Below are positions 8,641-17,127 of a stretch of 64,000 bases of DNA, one piece after another. Each line of letters opens with the position of its first letter. Position 1 is the first letter of the stretch. The notes below the pieces were generated by a model, which saw only the letters and a program-made list of their open reading frames with translations, did not search any database and had not been told where the DNA came from. Made by a program: the position numbers and the translations under genes. The stretch lies in NCBI GenBank assembly GCA_900466605.1, contig UBMU01000016.1, positions 186,001-250,000 on the forward strand, given 5' to 3'. Source of the stretch: Hyphomicrobiales bacterium. GTDB taxonomy: Bacteria; Pseudomonadota; Alphaproteobacteria; Rhizobiales; Rhizobiaceae.

Positions 8641-8725
8641 GCGGTCGTGGCGGAATTGGTAGACGCGCAGCGTTGAGGTCGCTGTGGGGCAACCCGTGGA
8701 AGTTCGAGTCTTCTCGACCGCACCA
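8641..8725 (+). tRNA. tRNA-Leu (anticodon GAG)
   Basis: An 85-nt class II tRNA. The acceptor arms GCGGTCG and CGACCGC pair perfectly. The D arm contains GGAATTGGTAGAC. The anticodon stem CAGCG/CGCTG holds the loop TTGAGGT, with GAG at 8675-8677. A variable arm (GGGGCAACCC) follows, then a T arm with GTTCGAGTC, discriminator A and encoded CCA. It reads CTC/CTT leucine codons. The region upstream (8463-8640) should hold its promoter. Confidence 0.97.
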
Positions 8726-8876
8726 ACCATCTTTACGATGGTCTATTAAGAAGCTTTGCTCCTCTTCTTATCATCATCCATTTCAGTGCTTTTGGTTTGA
8801 TCGGCCGGATGACTTTGGGACGATTCCCAGCCATTCGGCGTTTTGCATAACCTCGAGTTCGTCCTATCTTCGCATC

Positions 8877-9362
8877 ATGATTATACGGGATGAACGACCA
8901 GCGGACCACGTTGTGATTGCGCAGCTCATCGAGCAGGCCTTTGGCCAGCGCGACGAGGCGCTGCTTGTTGAGCAGCTTCGACGTGACGGTGATGCCACCG
9001 TATCGCTCGTCGGTCTCATTGAGGGCGTGATCGCGGGCCATGTGATGCTATCGCCTATGTCGGCGCCGTTTCCGGCGCTCGGACTTGCCCCTCTCGCTGT
9101 CTTGCCGGCGTTTCAAAGACAGGGAATCGGTGCCGCACTCATCCGTGCCGCCGTTGAGACTGCTCGTGAAGAAGGATGGAAGGCGATCTTTGTTCTTGGC
9201 GATCAAGTTTATTACAATCGATTCGGATTTAGGGCAGACCTCGCTGCCGGGTTCTCTTCGCCCTATGCCGGGCCGCACCTCATGGTGTTGCCGCTTGAGG
9301 CAGAGCTTCCCTCGACGCTTGGCAACGTGGACTATGCGCCGGCATTTGGATCGCTGAGCTGA
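8877..9362 (+). CDS. GNAT N-acetyltransferase
   Basis: The 161-residue protein starts MIIRDERPADHVVIAQLI, the usual N-terminal strand-helix of GNAT enzymes. PLAVLPAFQRQGIGAALIRAAVE near residues 76-94 contains the acetyl-CoA pyrophosphate loop Q-R-Q-G-I-G, followed by VLGDQVYYNRFGF (motif B region). It resembles the YhbS-like subgroup of predicted acetyltransferases. The substrate is unknown. The frame is open well upstream, but that extension would run through the tRNA gene, so the ATG at 8877 is chosen although its ribosome site is weak. Confidence 0.85.
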   Translation: MIIRDERPADHVVIAQLIEQAFGQRDEALLVEQLRRDGDATVSLVGLIEGVIAGHVMLSPMSAPFPALGLAPLAVLPAFQRQGIGAALIRAAVETAREEGWKAIFVLGDQVYYNRFGFRADLAAGFSSPYAGPHLMVLPLEAELPSTLGNVDYAPAFGSLS

Positions 9363-9427
9363 ATCGGCGCTTCACGGCGCAAACGACTTTCGGTATAGCC
9401 CATTGAACCGAATGTAGAATCTCACCG

Positions 9428-10363
9428 ATGCGAAATCCTCCCCAACACCAAAATCCTCTCCAGGGCATGGCCCTGATGGCGGGCGCCATGCTTGTGCTGC
9501 CGGCGATGGATGCGATCGCGAAATACATGGCGACATTCGAGGCCATGTCGCCCGGTCAGGTGACGTTCTACCGGTTCTTCTTCCAGCTTGTCTGCACGCT
9601 GCCGTTCCTTTTGATGATATTCGGCCGAAAGGCCCTGCACGCCAAGCGTCCCTGGATGAATCTGTTGCGCGGGGTGCTCCACGGCGCAGCCAGCCTTCTC
9701 TTTTTCGTTGCCGTGAAATACATGCCCCTCGCGGACGTGTTCGCAATCTATTTTGTCGAGCCACTTATGCTCACCGCATTGTCGGCGATCTTCCTGGGTG
9801 ACAAGGTTGGGTGGCGCCGTTGGATGGCGATTTTCGTCGGTTTCGGCGGTGCAATGATCGTCATCCAGCCGAGCTACGAGATATTTGGCTTGAAAGCGCT
9901 CCTGCCCGTCTTTTGCGCCTTCCTGTACTCCCTCTATCTCTTCCTCAACCGGGCGATCGGTGACGCCGATTCGCCGCTGACGATGCAGACGATGGCTGGC
10001 ATCGGCGGCACCGCATTTATGGCGGCCGCATTGCTCGTGGGAAACGGGCTCGGCGTCGGGGATTTCCATCTCTCCCTGCCTTCCTCCGCATTGGCGCTTG
10101 CTCTGCTGCTGATCCTTGGAACGATTTCGGGCTACGCCCACATGATCATCGTACGTGCCTTCCGGCTCGCACCGCTGTCGCTGCTCGCGCCCTTCCAGTA
10201 CTTCGAGATCATTTCCGCAACGGTCCTCGGCTACGCTCTGTTTGGCGATTTCCCGAACTTTTCGAAGTGGATCGGTATCATGATCATCGTTGCTTCCGGT
10301 CTCTTCATCATCTGGCGGGAGCGCGTGCAGGCGCGGATCATTAAAAACGTCGTGGCTGACTGA
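9428..10363 (+). CDS. EamA/DMT-family transporter
   Basis: The 311-residue inner-membrane protein has about ten hydrophobic helices in two EamA repeats: residues about 15-145, with YFVEPLMLTALSAIFLGDKVGWRRW, and about 160-295, with LAPFQYFEIISATVLGYALFGDF. The positively charged WRERVQARI tail lies on the cytoplasmic side. The drug/metabolite transporter superfamily exports or imports small metabolites; the substrate cannot be read from sequence. The gene stands alone, with a short gap (89 nt) to the next plus-strand gene. Confidence 0.9.
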   Translation: MRNPPQHQNPLQGMALMAGAMLVLPAMDAIAKYMATFEAMSPGQVTFYRFFFQLVCTLPFLLMIFGRKALHAKRPWMNLLRGVLHGAASLLFFVAVKYMPLADVFAIYFVEPLMLTALSAIFLGDKVGWRRWMAIFVGFGGAMIVIQPSYEIFGLKALLPVFCAFLYSLYLFLNRAIGDADSPLTMQTMAGIGGTAFMAAALLVGNGLGVGDFHLSLPSSALALALLLILGTISGYAHMIIVRAFRLAPLSLLAPFQYFEIISATVLGYALFGDFPNFSKWIGIMIIVASGLFIIWRERVQARIIKNVVAD

Positions 10364-10452
10364 GGACGCCGTTAACGCTGCTTCTTGAGGGATCGTCAAT
10401 TCGCCCGCGGTAGAAGGGCCTTCGGCCTCATGATGAGGTTTGGAGACAAAAG

Positions 10453-11160
10453 ATGAGCGAATTCCGTCTCGCTTTTCCGGCATGTGTGATTGCCGGGAAG
10501 CATCGGCTGACGGCCGAAGATATAAGTATGTTGCGCAAGCATACCTTCCCGGAAGGGATACGGACCGCGGACGACGTGGTCGCCATGCTGGCGCTGAACA
10601 ATTCCTGTCCAGAAAAATGCCCGGAGTGGAGCTCCTTCTTTGTGGAGCAGCTCGCCGGTTTCATCGTCAACTACACCTATCCTCAGAGCTCCCTCGACGA
10701 GATAAATGCAGCGTGGCTCATGCGGATGGTCGCGACTGATGGCGTGGTCAATTCGGCGCTCGAGCTCGAACTGGTTCTGCATGTGATGGAGATTTCCGCC
10801 TATGTGCCGGACGAGCTGCGCGCCTTCGCGCTTGACCAGTTACGGCTCGCGCTTGCGGAAAACGTCGGCGGTTACAAGCTCTCGCGTGCAGTGGAGCGCA
10901 AAGGTATCACCCGCCAGGACATCGACTACATCATGCGCGTTCTGCGCGGTGTAAGCGATGCCGGCGTCATCAATGCGCCGCCCCTCACCTGGAGCGTCTT
11001 GATGAGGATAGCCGAGGAAACGCTGCCCGCCGGAAATCACCCGCGTTGGGCTGACATTCTCGCGGCACTACAGCTCGTGGATTATGCCGAAGCTCCGCGC
11101 CGAAGCCGGTGGCTGAGGATCGTCGATGGAAGCATGGGCGAAGAATCGGCGGTTGCCTGA
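10453..11160 (+). CDS. Conserved hypothetical protein, all-helical
   Basis: The 235-residue cytosolic protein has no signal peptide or membrane segment. Its sequence is largely helical; AAWLMRMVATDGVVNSALELELVLHVMEISAYVP (about 95-128) has the 'A-D-G-x-x-xxE' look of a TerB-like or EF-hand-like helical domain, but I cannot confirm that. GGAGA precedes the ATG. It lies 84 nt upstream of pccA on the same strand and may be co-transcribed with it. The function is unknown. Confidence 0.7.
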   Translation: MSEFRLAFPACVIAGKHRLTAEDISMLRKHTFPEGIRTADDVVAMLALNNSCPEKCPEWSSFFVEQLAGFIVNYTYPQSSLDEINAAWLMRMVATDGVVNSALELELVLHVMEISAYVPDELRAFALDQLRLALAENVGGYKLSRAVERKGITRQDIDYIMRVLRGVSDAGVINAPPLTWSVLMRIAEETLPAGNHPRWADILAALQLVDYAEAPRRSRWLRIVDGSMGEESAVA

Positions 11161-11244
11161 CTCCGTCCGGTATTCTTTCGGCTGATTGTGTGTTCCGGTG
11201 TTTATGCGTAAAACGCCGGAACGCATTTTTTGGGTGGAGTTTCC

Positions 11245-13254
11245 ATGTTCAAGAAAATCCTGATCGCGAATCGCGGCGAGATCGCTTGCCGCGTCATCAA
11301 GACTGCGCGCCTTATGGGAATTGCTACAGTAGCGGTCTATTCGGATGCCGATCGGGATGCGCTTCATGTCGAAATGGCTGATGAGGCTGTTCACATCGGC
11401 CCTGCGGCAGCCGCCGAAAGCTACCTCGTCGCGGATAAGATCATCGCTGCGTGCAAACAGACCGGCGCCGAAGCCGTCCACCCCGGCTATGGATTCCTGT
11501 CCGAACGAGCATCGTTTTGCGAAGCGCTGGAGAAGGAAGGCATTGTCTTCATCGGTCCTAAGCCGAAGGCCATCATGGCCATGGGCGATAAGATTGAATC
11601 GAAGAAATTTGCCAACGCCGCCAAGGTCTCCACCGTCCCCGGCTATCTCGGCGTCATCGAAGATGCGGCTCACGCAGAAAAGATCGCTGCCGAGATCGGC
11701 TATCCCGTCATGATCAAGGCGTCTGCCGGTGGTGGGGGTAAGGGCATGCGCATTGCCTGGAACGAAGCGGAAGTGGGGGATGGTTTCGATCGCGCGCGTT
11801 CCGAAGCGAAGAGCTCTTTTGGCGACGATCGCGTCTTCATCGAAAAGTATGTTGTCGAGCCCCGCCATATCGAGATCCAGGTGCTCGCGGATTCGCATGG
11901 CAACGTGCTCTATCTCGGTGAGCGTGAGTGCTCGATTCAGCGCCGCAACCAGAAGGTCGTCGAAGAGGCGCCCTCGCCCTTCCTTGACGCGAAAACACGC
12001 GCTGCGATGGGCGAGCAAGCAGTCGCGCTCGCCCGAGCCGTGGACTACCAAAGTGCCGGCACGGTGGAATTCATCGTCGATCGCGACCGCAATTTTTATT
12101 TTCTGGAAATGAACACGCGCTTGCAGGTCGAGCATCCGGTCACCGAACTGGTCACCGGTATCGACCTCGTGGAGCAAATGATCCGCGTTGCAGCAGGTGA
12201 AAAGCTTCCGTTTGTGCAGAGCGACATAAAGCTGAACGGCTGGGCGATTGAAAGCCGGTTGTACGCGGAGGATCCTTACCGCAATTTCCTGCCGTCGATC
12301 GGCCGCCTGACGCGGTATCGTCCGCCTGCGGAAGGCAAATCGGGCAGCGCTATCATACGCAACGATACCGGCGTCTTTGAAGGTGCCGAGATTTCCATGT
12401 ACTACGATCCGATGGTCGCGAAACTCTGCACATGGGCGCCGACGCGCCTGGAGGCGATTGAAGCGATGGGCGAGGCGCTCGACGGTTTCGTCGTCGACGG
12501 AATTGAACACAACGTCCCCTTCCTCGCAGCACTGATGAAGCACCCCCGCTGGCGTGAGGGTCGGCTGTCGACCGGTTTCATCGCTGAGGAGTATCCGGAT
12601 GGCTTTGCTCCGATGGCACCCGATGCAAGCCAACAGGCCACCCTCGCGGCGGTCGCCCTTTCTGCATCACTCATTGAAGCCAACCGCCGGGAGCGCTTCG
12701 CCGACCGGCTGCGCGTACCCTCCGGTGCGACACGCGAGGAGTGGATCGTCAAGCTCGGTGACAGCTACGTGGACGTGCGTTTGGTCGATGGGCTCGTGAC
12801 GATCCCGTTCGATATGGACATCGAGATTGGTGGCAAGATTTCCAACGTCGTCACCGACTGGAGACCGGGTGACGTTGTTTGGAGCGGCAAGGCCGCGGGC
12901 CAAAGCGTGATTGCGCAAGTGCGTCCCGTTCTCAACGGTCTTCGGCTGGACTGGCAGGGGATATCCCTCAAAGCCAAGGTGCTGACACCGCGTCATGCCG
13001 AACTCGAAAAGCTGATGCCGGTCAAGCTTCCGCCCGACACGTCGAAGCTGTTGCTCTGCCCGATGCCCGGTCTCGTCGTCTCCATCGCCGTGGTCGAAGG
13101 GCAGGAAGTCAAGGCCGGTGAAACGCTTGCCGTGGTCGAGGCGATGAAAATGGAGAACGTGTTGCGCGCCGAGCGTGATCTCATCGTCAGCAAAGTCAAC
13201 GCCAAGCCCGGAGAAAGCCTGGCCGTAGACGCCGTGATCCTCGAGTTTGCCTGA
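11245..13254 (+). CDS. pccA: Propionyl-CoA/acetyl-CoA carboxylase alpha (biotin) subunit
   Basis: The 669-residue protein starts MFKKILIANRGEIACRVIKTA, the biotin-carboxylase N-terminus. The ATP-grasp domain follows (KASAGGGGKGMRIAW near 160-174, EKYVVEPRHIEIQVL near 204-218, EMNTRLQVEHPVTE near 289-302), then the BC C-terminal domain, a linker/BT domain, and a C-terminal biotinyl domain with EAMKMEN, whose Lys635 is biotinylated. With PccB it carboxylates propionyl-CoA to methylmalonyl-CoA. Start 11245 has GGTGGAG before it. The partner pccB is at 18600-20132 on the opposite strand rather than in the same operon. Confidence 0.92.
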   Translation: MFKKILIANRGEIACRVIKTARLMGIATVAVYSDADRDALHVEMADEAVHIGPAAAAESYLVADKIIAACKQTGAEAVHPGYGFLSERASFCEALEKEGIVFIGPKPKAIMAMGDKIESKKFANAAKVSTVPGYLGVIEDAAHAEKIAAEIGYPVMIKASAGGGGKGMRIAWNEAEVGDGFDRARSEAKSSFGDDRVFIEKYVVEPRHIEIQVLADSHGNVLYLGERECSIQRRNQKVVEEAPSPFLDAKTRAAMGEQAVALARAVDYQSAGTVEFIVDRDRNFYFLEMNTRLQVEHPVTELVTGIDLVEQMIRVAAGEKLPFVQSDIKLNGWAIESRLYAEDPYRNFLPSIGRLTRYRPPAEGKSGSAIIRNDTGVFEGAEISMYYDPMVAKLCTWAPTRLEAIEAMGEALDGFVVDGIEHNVPFLAALMKHPRWREGRLSTGFIAEEYPDGFAPMAPDASQQATLAAVALSASLIEANRRERFADRLRVPSGATREEWIVKLGDSYVDVRLVDGLVTIPFDMDIEIGGKISNVVTDWRPGDVVWSGKAAGQSVIAQVRPVLNGLRLDWQGISLKAKVLTPRHAELEKLMPVKLPPDTSKLLLCPMPGLVVSIAVVEGQEVKAGETLAVVEAMKMENVLRAERDLIVSKVNAKPGESLAVDAVILEFA

Positions 13255-13275
13255 CGTGGCGCGACTAGTTGTTCC

Positions 13276-13299
13276 GGCGGTTAAGTTTCGTTAACCGCC
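13276..13299. promoter_or_regulatory. Perfect dyad between pccA and the M50 gene (TTAA-containing)
   Basis: GGCGGTTAA-GTTTCG-TTAACCGCC is a 9-bp perfect inverted repeat 21 nt after pccA and 49 nt before the next start. There is no T-tract, so it is a poor intrinsic terminator. The two TTAA words, one followed by CC, also recall CtrA sites, although the spacing is 6 rather than the usual 7. Confidence 0.4.
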
Positions 13300-13347
13300 A
13301 ACTGCCTATGGTGGGTCGCCTGGCAGGATGCCGCGCGGAGGGAGCAA

Positions 13348-14616
13348 ATGACGACGCTGCAATCAGCGATCCTCTTGCTGGTCATAAATCTCGGCCTTCT
13401 CTGGCTTCTGATGCGCGCCCCGCTAGGGCGCAGAACCATCCGCCTCAACCGAACCTATCGATGCTCCCCTGAGATTCTGTGGAATGCGATGAATCCAGCC
13501 GGTCCTGACGCGTCCTGGCACCATTCGGTCCTGAGCAGCAGGCCACTCGCGAACCGTCAGGGCGTCATAGAGCAAACCTATCGGCATCTGGACAAGAACG
13601 GGGCACCCTCGCGCCGACTTCTCGTACTTCAATCGCCACCACACGTGGCGAGCAACGCCTACGGATTCCAGTCCAGGGTCATCGATGACAGCACGTTGGA
13701 TCCGTCATTCTGGAGCAACTACTGCGAGCGGCGTATCATCCGACCTACAGGCGTCGATGCGCTGCTGGAGGTTGAGCAGACTGACCGCTACCGTGGGCTG
13801 GCTTTTCTGATGTTTCGCTATTTTGTTTTGCGTCGGGAGATGAAGGCGCTCGATGGATGGTTGAAGACAGGCGAATCTCTACCGCAGGGATATTTCGAGC
13901 GACCGGTGGTCCAAGGTGGACTTGCGGTGCTGTCGACGCTGCTGCTGTGGCCGTTCCTCGGGTTCGATGCCACTGGCCTTATGCTGTCGACCTTCCTGAC
14001 ACTCGTAATCGCGTTGCATGAATTGGGGCACATGGCGGCCTACCGCATGTTCGGCCATGCGTCTGTCAGGATGATCTTCATACCGCTGCTTGGTGGGATC
14101 GCTATCGGCGGTAGGCCATATCGGTCGCTGTTCGAAGTGGCAACCTGTGCGCTGATGGGCGCGGGAATGTCTGCCTTCCTGGTCCCGATCATTGCGGTCT
14201 CCACGCAGCTTTCGGATGCCGGCCTCCTGCCCTCAGTATCACGCGGACCTCTGCTCACTTTCATGTTGATCCTCGGCGCGTTCAACCTGCTGAACCTTCT
14301 GCCCATGCATCGTTTCGACGGGGGGCAGGTTCTCCGGCAGGTTTTCCGCACGCGAAGGTCGCAGATCGCCGCTAGCTTCGTCGTGACGCTCTGCATACTC
14401 GGCATCGGATTCGAGATCGGTTTGCCGGCAGAGATGCTGACCGCGGGCCTTCTGGTCTTTACCCTTGTTAGCCTCATCAGCGGTGGTTCGGTCAAGCCGC
14501 GCCAGATGCTTGACGAGATGAAGGATGGCGAACGTATGCTGGTTGCCTTCGGTCTCTACGCCGCCATAGCCATGCACGGCTATGCCATTATTTTCGCAAC
14601 CGAAAAGCTCTTTTGA
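13348..14616 (+). CDS. Membrane protein: SRPBCC-like domain plus M50 site-2-protease-like domain
   Basis: The 422-residue protein starts with a signal anchor (residues 7-22). Residues 30-175 form a soluble domain beginning RTYRCSPEILWNAMNP, which resembles the start of SRPBCC/polyketide-cyclase lipid-binding domains. From about 190 a polytopic region carries HELGH at 224-228 and LNLLPMHRFDGG at 315-326. These are the zinc-binding motif and distal Asp motif of M50 (site-2 protease) intramembrane metalloproteases, all catalytic residues being present. The combination is unusual and the substrate is unknown; a role in regulated membrane proteolysis is inference. The gene is followed by frmA 133 nt downstream. 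Confidence 0.8.
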   Translation: MTTLQSAILLLVINLGLLWLLMRAPLGRRTIRLNRTYRCSPEILWNAMNPAGPDASWHHSVLSSRPLANRQGVIEQTYRHLDKNGAPSRRLLVLQSPPHVASNAYGFQSRVIDDSTLDPSFWSNYCERRIIRPTGVDALLEVEQTDRYRGLAFLMFRYFVLRREMKALDGWLKTGESLPQGYFERPVVQGGLAVLSTLLLWPFLGFDATGLMLSTFLTLVIALHELGHMAAYRMFGHASVRMIFIPLLGGIAIGGRPYRSLFEVATCALMGAGMSAFLVPIIAVSTQLSDAGLLPSVSRGPLLTFMLILGAFNLLNLLPMHRFDGGQVLRQVFRTRRSQIAASFVVTLCILGIGFEIGLPAEMLTAGLLVFTLVSLISGGSVKPRQMLDEMKDGERMLVAFGLYAAIAMHGYAIIFATEKLF

Positions 14617-14749
14617 CGCAAGCTATACAGCGCCTGGCGCAATCAGTGCAGTGGAGGCGGAAATTCACACTGTCGGGCGGTTTTTTCTTGAGCCGCAGAC
14701 GCAGTGCGTGCAAAGGTCCGCCCACATCAAATCAGCAGGAGAGACCGAG

Positions 14750-15877
14750 ATGGACGTTCGCGCCGCCGTTGCCATACAAGCTGGCAAGCCGCTTGAAGTG
14801 ATGACCGTGCAGTTGGAAGGCCCGCGGGCCGGCGAAGTGCTGGTCGAGGTCAAGGCGACGGGCATCTGCCATACCGACGACTTCACCCTGTCGGGCGCCG
14901 ATCCTGAGGGCCTGTTCCCGGCGATCCTCGGCCACGAGGGCGCCGGCATCGTTGTTGATGTCGGTCCGGGCGTGACTTCGGTGAAGAAGGGCGATCACGT
15001 CATTCCGCTCTACACGCCCGAATGCCGCGAGTGCTATTCTTGCACCTCACGCAAGACAAACCTTTGCACCTCGATCCGCGCGACCCAGGGCCAGGGCCTG
15101 ATGCCGGACGGCACCAGCCGCTTCTCGATCGGCAAGGACAAGATCCATCACTACATGGGTTGCTCGACGTTTTCGAACTTCACCGTGCTGCCTGAAATCG
15201 CGGTCGCCAAGGTCAACCCCGACGCCCCGTTTGACAAGATCTGCTATATTGGCTGTGGCGTCACCACAGGCATCGGCGCCGTCATCAACACCGCTAAGGT
15301 GGAAATCGGCTCGACCGCGATCGTCTTCGGTCTTGGCGGCATCGGTCTCAATGTTCTGCAGGGCCTGAGGCTCGCCGGCGCCGACATGATCATCGGCGTC
15401 GACATTAACCCGGATCGCAAGGAATGGGGCGAAAAATTCGGCATGACGCATTTCGTCAACCCGAAGGAAGTCGGCGACGACATAGTGCCCTACCTCGTCA
15501 ACATGACGAAGCGCCACGGCGATCTGATCGGCGGCGCTGACTACACCTTCGACTGCACCGGCAACACCAAGGTCATGCGCCAGGCGCTCGAATCCTCGCA
15601 CCGCGGCTGGGGCAAGTCCGTGATCATCGGCGTTGCCGGCGCCGGCCAGGAAATCTCCACCCGTCCGTTCCAGCTGGTTACCGGACGCAACTGGATGGGC
15701 ACGGCCTTCGGGGGCGCGCGCGGCCGCACCGACGTACCGAAGATCGTCGACTGGTATATGGACGGAAAAATTCAGATCGATCCGATGATCACCCACACCA
15801 TGCCGCTCGAAGACATCAACAAGGGCTTCGAGCTAATGCATTCGGGCGAAAGCATCCGCGGCGTGGTACTTTATTGA
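14750..15877 (+). CDS. frmA: S-(hydroxymethyl)glutathione dehydrogenase / class III alcohol dehydrogenase
   Basis: The 375-residue zinc dehydrogenase oxidises S-hydroxymethylglutathione (formaldehyde plus glutathione) to S-formylglutathione with NAD+. The catalytic-zinc ligands Cys40 and His62 lie in GICHTDD and GHEGAG. Structural-zinc cysteines are at 92, 95, 98 and 106, and the Rossmann motif is FGLGGIGLNV. The length is exactly the family norm. I chose the ATG at 14750 because AGGAGA precedes it. It is the first gene of a formaldehyde-detoxification set (frmA, gfa, yaiI-like, fghA) on the plus strand. Confidence 0.97.
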   Translation: MDVRAAVAIQAGKPLEVMTVQLEGPRAGEVLVEVKATGICHTDDFTLSGADPEGLFPAILGHEGAGIVVDVGPGVTSVKKGDHVIPLYTPECRECYSCTSRKTNLCTSIRATQGQGLMPDGTSRFSIGKDKIHHYMGCSTFSNFTVLPEIAVAKVNPDAPFDKICYIGCGVTTGIGAVINTAKVEIGSTAIVFGLGGIGLNVLQGLRLAGADMIIGVDINPDRKEWGEKFGMTHFVNPKEVGDDIVPYLVNMTKRHGDLIGGADYTFDCTGNTKVMRQALESSHRGWGKSVIIGVAGAGQEISTRPFQLVTGRNWMGTAFGGARGRTDVPKIVDWYMDGKIQIDPMITHTMPLEDINKGFELMHSGESIRGVVLY

Positions 15878-15981
15878 GGAGTAGACGACGGAATGCGGCG
15901 CGACTTTGAAATGGCCCGCGGCTTTTTCGCAAATTGATCCTGATTTGGGAGCCGTGGGCAGCTGAGGAGGAGGAGCTGAAC

Positions 15982-16560
15982 ATGCCAAGTCAAGTATCGA
16001 TACACCCTGCCCTCGATGGCGGCGTGAAAAAAGGCCAAGCGAATTTCAGCGGCGGCACACTTGTCTGCGCTTGCACCGACCGTGCCGTGAAGGTTGCGAT
16101 AAAAGGCACAATCGCGCACAATCATGCCTGCGGTTGCACCAAATGCTGGAAGCCGAAGGGAGCGGCTTTTTCAGTCGTTGCCGTGACCGCGCACGAAAAT
16201 GTCGCCGTCTTGGAAAATGGCGACAAGCTTCACATCGTGGATCCGGATGCGCTGATCCGACGCCACGCCTGCAAGGCATGCGGCGTCCACATGTACGGAC
16301 CAGTGGAGCGCGATCATGCGTTCAAAGGGCTCGACTTCATTCATCCGGAACGCTTCCAGGAAGGCGGATGGCCGGAGCCGACATTTGCGGCCTTCGTATC
16401 CTCGATTATCGAGTCGGGCACGCCGCCATCGGCAATGAGTGGTGTGCGGAGCCGCCTGAACGAACTCGGCCTCACGCCTTATGATTGCTTGAACCCGACG
16501 CTGATGGATGTCATCGCAACCTGGGTGGCCAAGAAGGCCGGCACGCTGAAGGAAGCCTGA
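15982..16560 (+). CDS. gfa: Glutathione-dependent formaldehyde-activating enzyme (S-(hydroxymethyl)glutathione synthase)
   Basis: This 192-residue zinc protein speeds condensation of formaldehyde with glutathione, supplying FrmA. The seven zinc-binding cysteines of Gfa are all present: 29, 31, 50, 52, 55, 97 and 100, in CAC, CGCTKC and CKAC. I chose the ATG at 15982 because GGAGGAGGAG lies just before it; an upstream start at 15934 lacks such a site. It sits 104 nt after frmA in the same direction and is likely in the same operon. Confidence 0.95.
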   Translation: MPSQVSIHPALDGGVKKGQANFSGGTLVCACTDRAVKVAIKGTIAHNHACGCTKCWKPKGAAFSVVAVTAHENVAVLENGDKLHIVDPDALIRRHACKACGVHMYGPVERDHAFKGLDFIHPERFQEGGWPEPTFAAFVSSIIESGTPPSAMSGVRSRLNELGLTPYDCLNPTLMDVIATWVAKKAGTLKEA

Positions 16561-16664
16561 CATCTTGAATGCCTGGCAGCCGTCGGACTATGAGACCTGA
16601 ACGAACCGACGCTACGCGCCCGTCAGGTGCCGCGTAGCGTCTCAGCCAAAGCAGATTGAAATTC

Positions 16665-17126
16665 ATGATTTATGTCGATGCAGACGCCTGCCCCGTGAAA
16701 CCGGAAATACTCAAAGTCGCCGAGCGCCACGGCATCGAAGTAACGTTCGTCGCCAATTCCGGTCTGCGCCCTTCCCGCGACCCGATGGTCCACAATGTCA
16801 TAGTCTCGGCCTCCTTTGATGCCGCCGACAACTGGATTGCCGAGCATGCCGGGGCGGGTGACGTGGTCATCACCGCCGATGTCCCGCTCGCCGTCCGCTG
16901 TGTGGCGACCGGCGCGCTTGTTAGCGGCCCGACAGGTCGCGTCTTCGACGATACGAATATCGGCATGGCGAGCGCCATGCGCGATCTCGGTGCCCACTTG
17001 AGAGAGACCGGCGAAAGCAAGGGTTATAATGCCGCCTTCGGCCCGAAGGATCGGTCCCGCTTCCTCGAAACTTTCGATCGGTTGTGCCGCCGGGCCAAAG
17101 CCGTCACGCCACCATCAGGAGAGTAG
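16665..17126 (+). CDS. YaiI/YqxD (DUF188) family protein
   Basis: The 153-residue protein starts MIYVDADACPVKPEI and contains VFVANS-like strand VTFVANSG, GDVVITADVPLA (about 65-76) and RVFDDTNIG, the hallmarks of UPF0178/DUF188. The fold is PIN-like, with conserved Asp residues that could bind metal; no biochemical role is established. I chose the ATG at 16665; a TTG nine bases upstream is possible. It is inserted between gfa and fghA and its stop lies 1 nt before the fghA start, so it is co-transcribed with the formaldehyde genes. Whether it helps that pathway is unknown. Confidence 0.88.
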   Translation: MIYVDADACPVKPEILKVAERHGIEVTFVANSGLRPSRDPMVHNVIVSASFDAADNWIAEHAGAGDVVITADVPLAVRCVATGALVSGPTGRVFDDTNIGMASAMRDLGAHLRETGESKGYNAAFGPKDRSRFLETFDRLCRRAKAVTPPSGE

Positions 17127-17127
17127 T

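Noticed and set aside
8553..8876. In-frame upstream extension of the acetyltransferase gene
   Set aside because: It would translate through the complete tRNA-Leu; the GNAT domain begins at 8877.
11068..12633. 521-codon minus-strand open frame opposite pccA
   Set aside because: Antisense shadow of a conserved carboxylase; typical of high-GC coding DNA.
13276..13299. Canonical CtrA full site (TTAA-N7-TTAA) upstream of the M50 gene
   Set aside because: The spacing is 6 rather than 7 and the element is a perfect dyad; it is kept only as a general regulatory or hairpin candidate.
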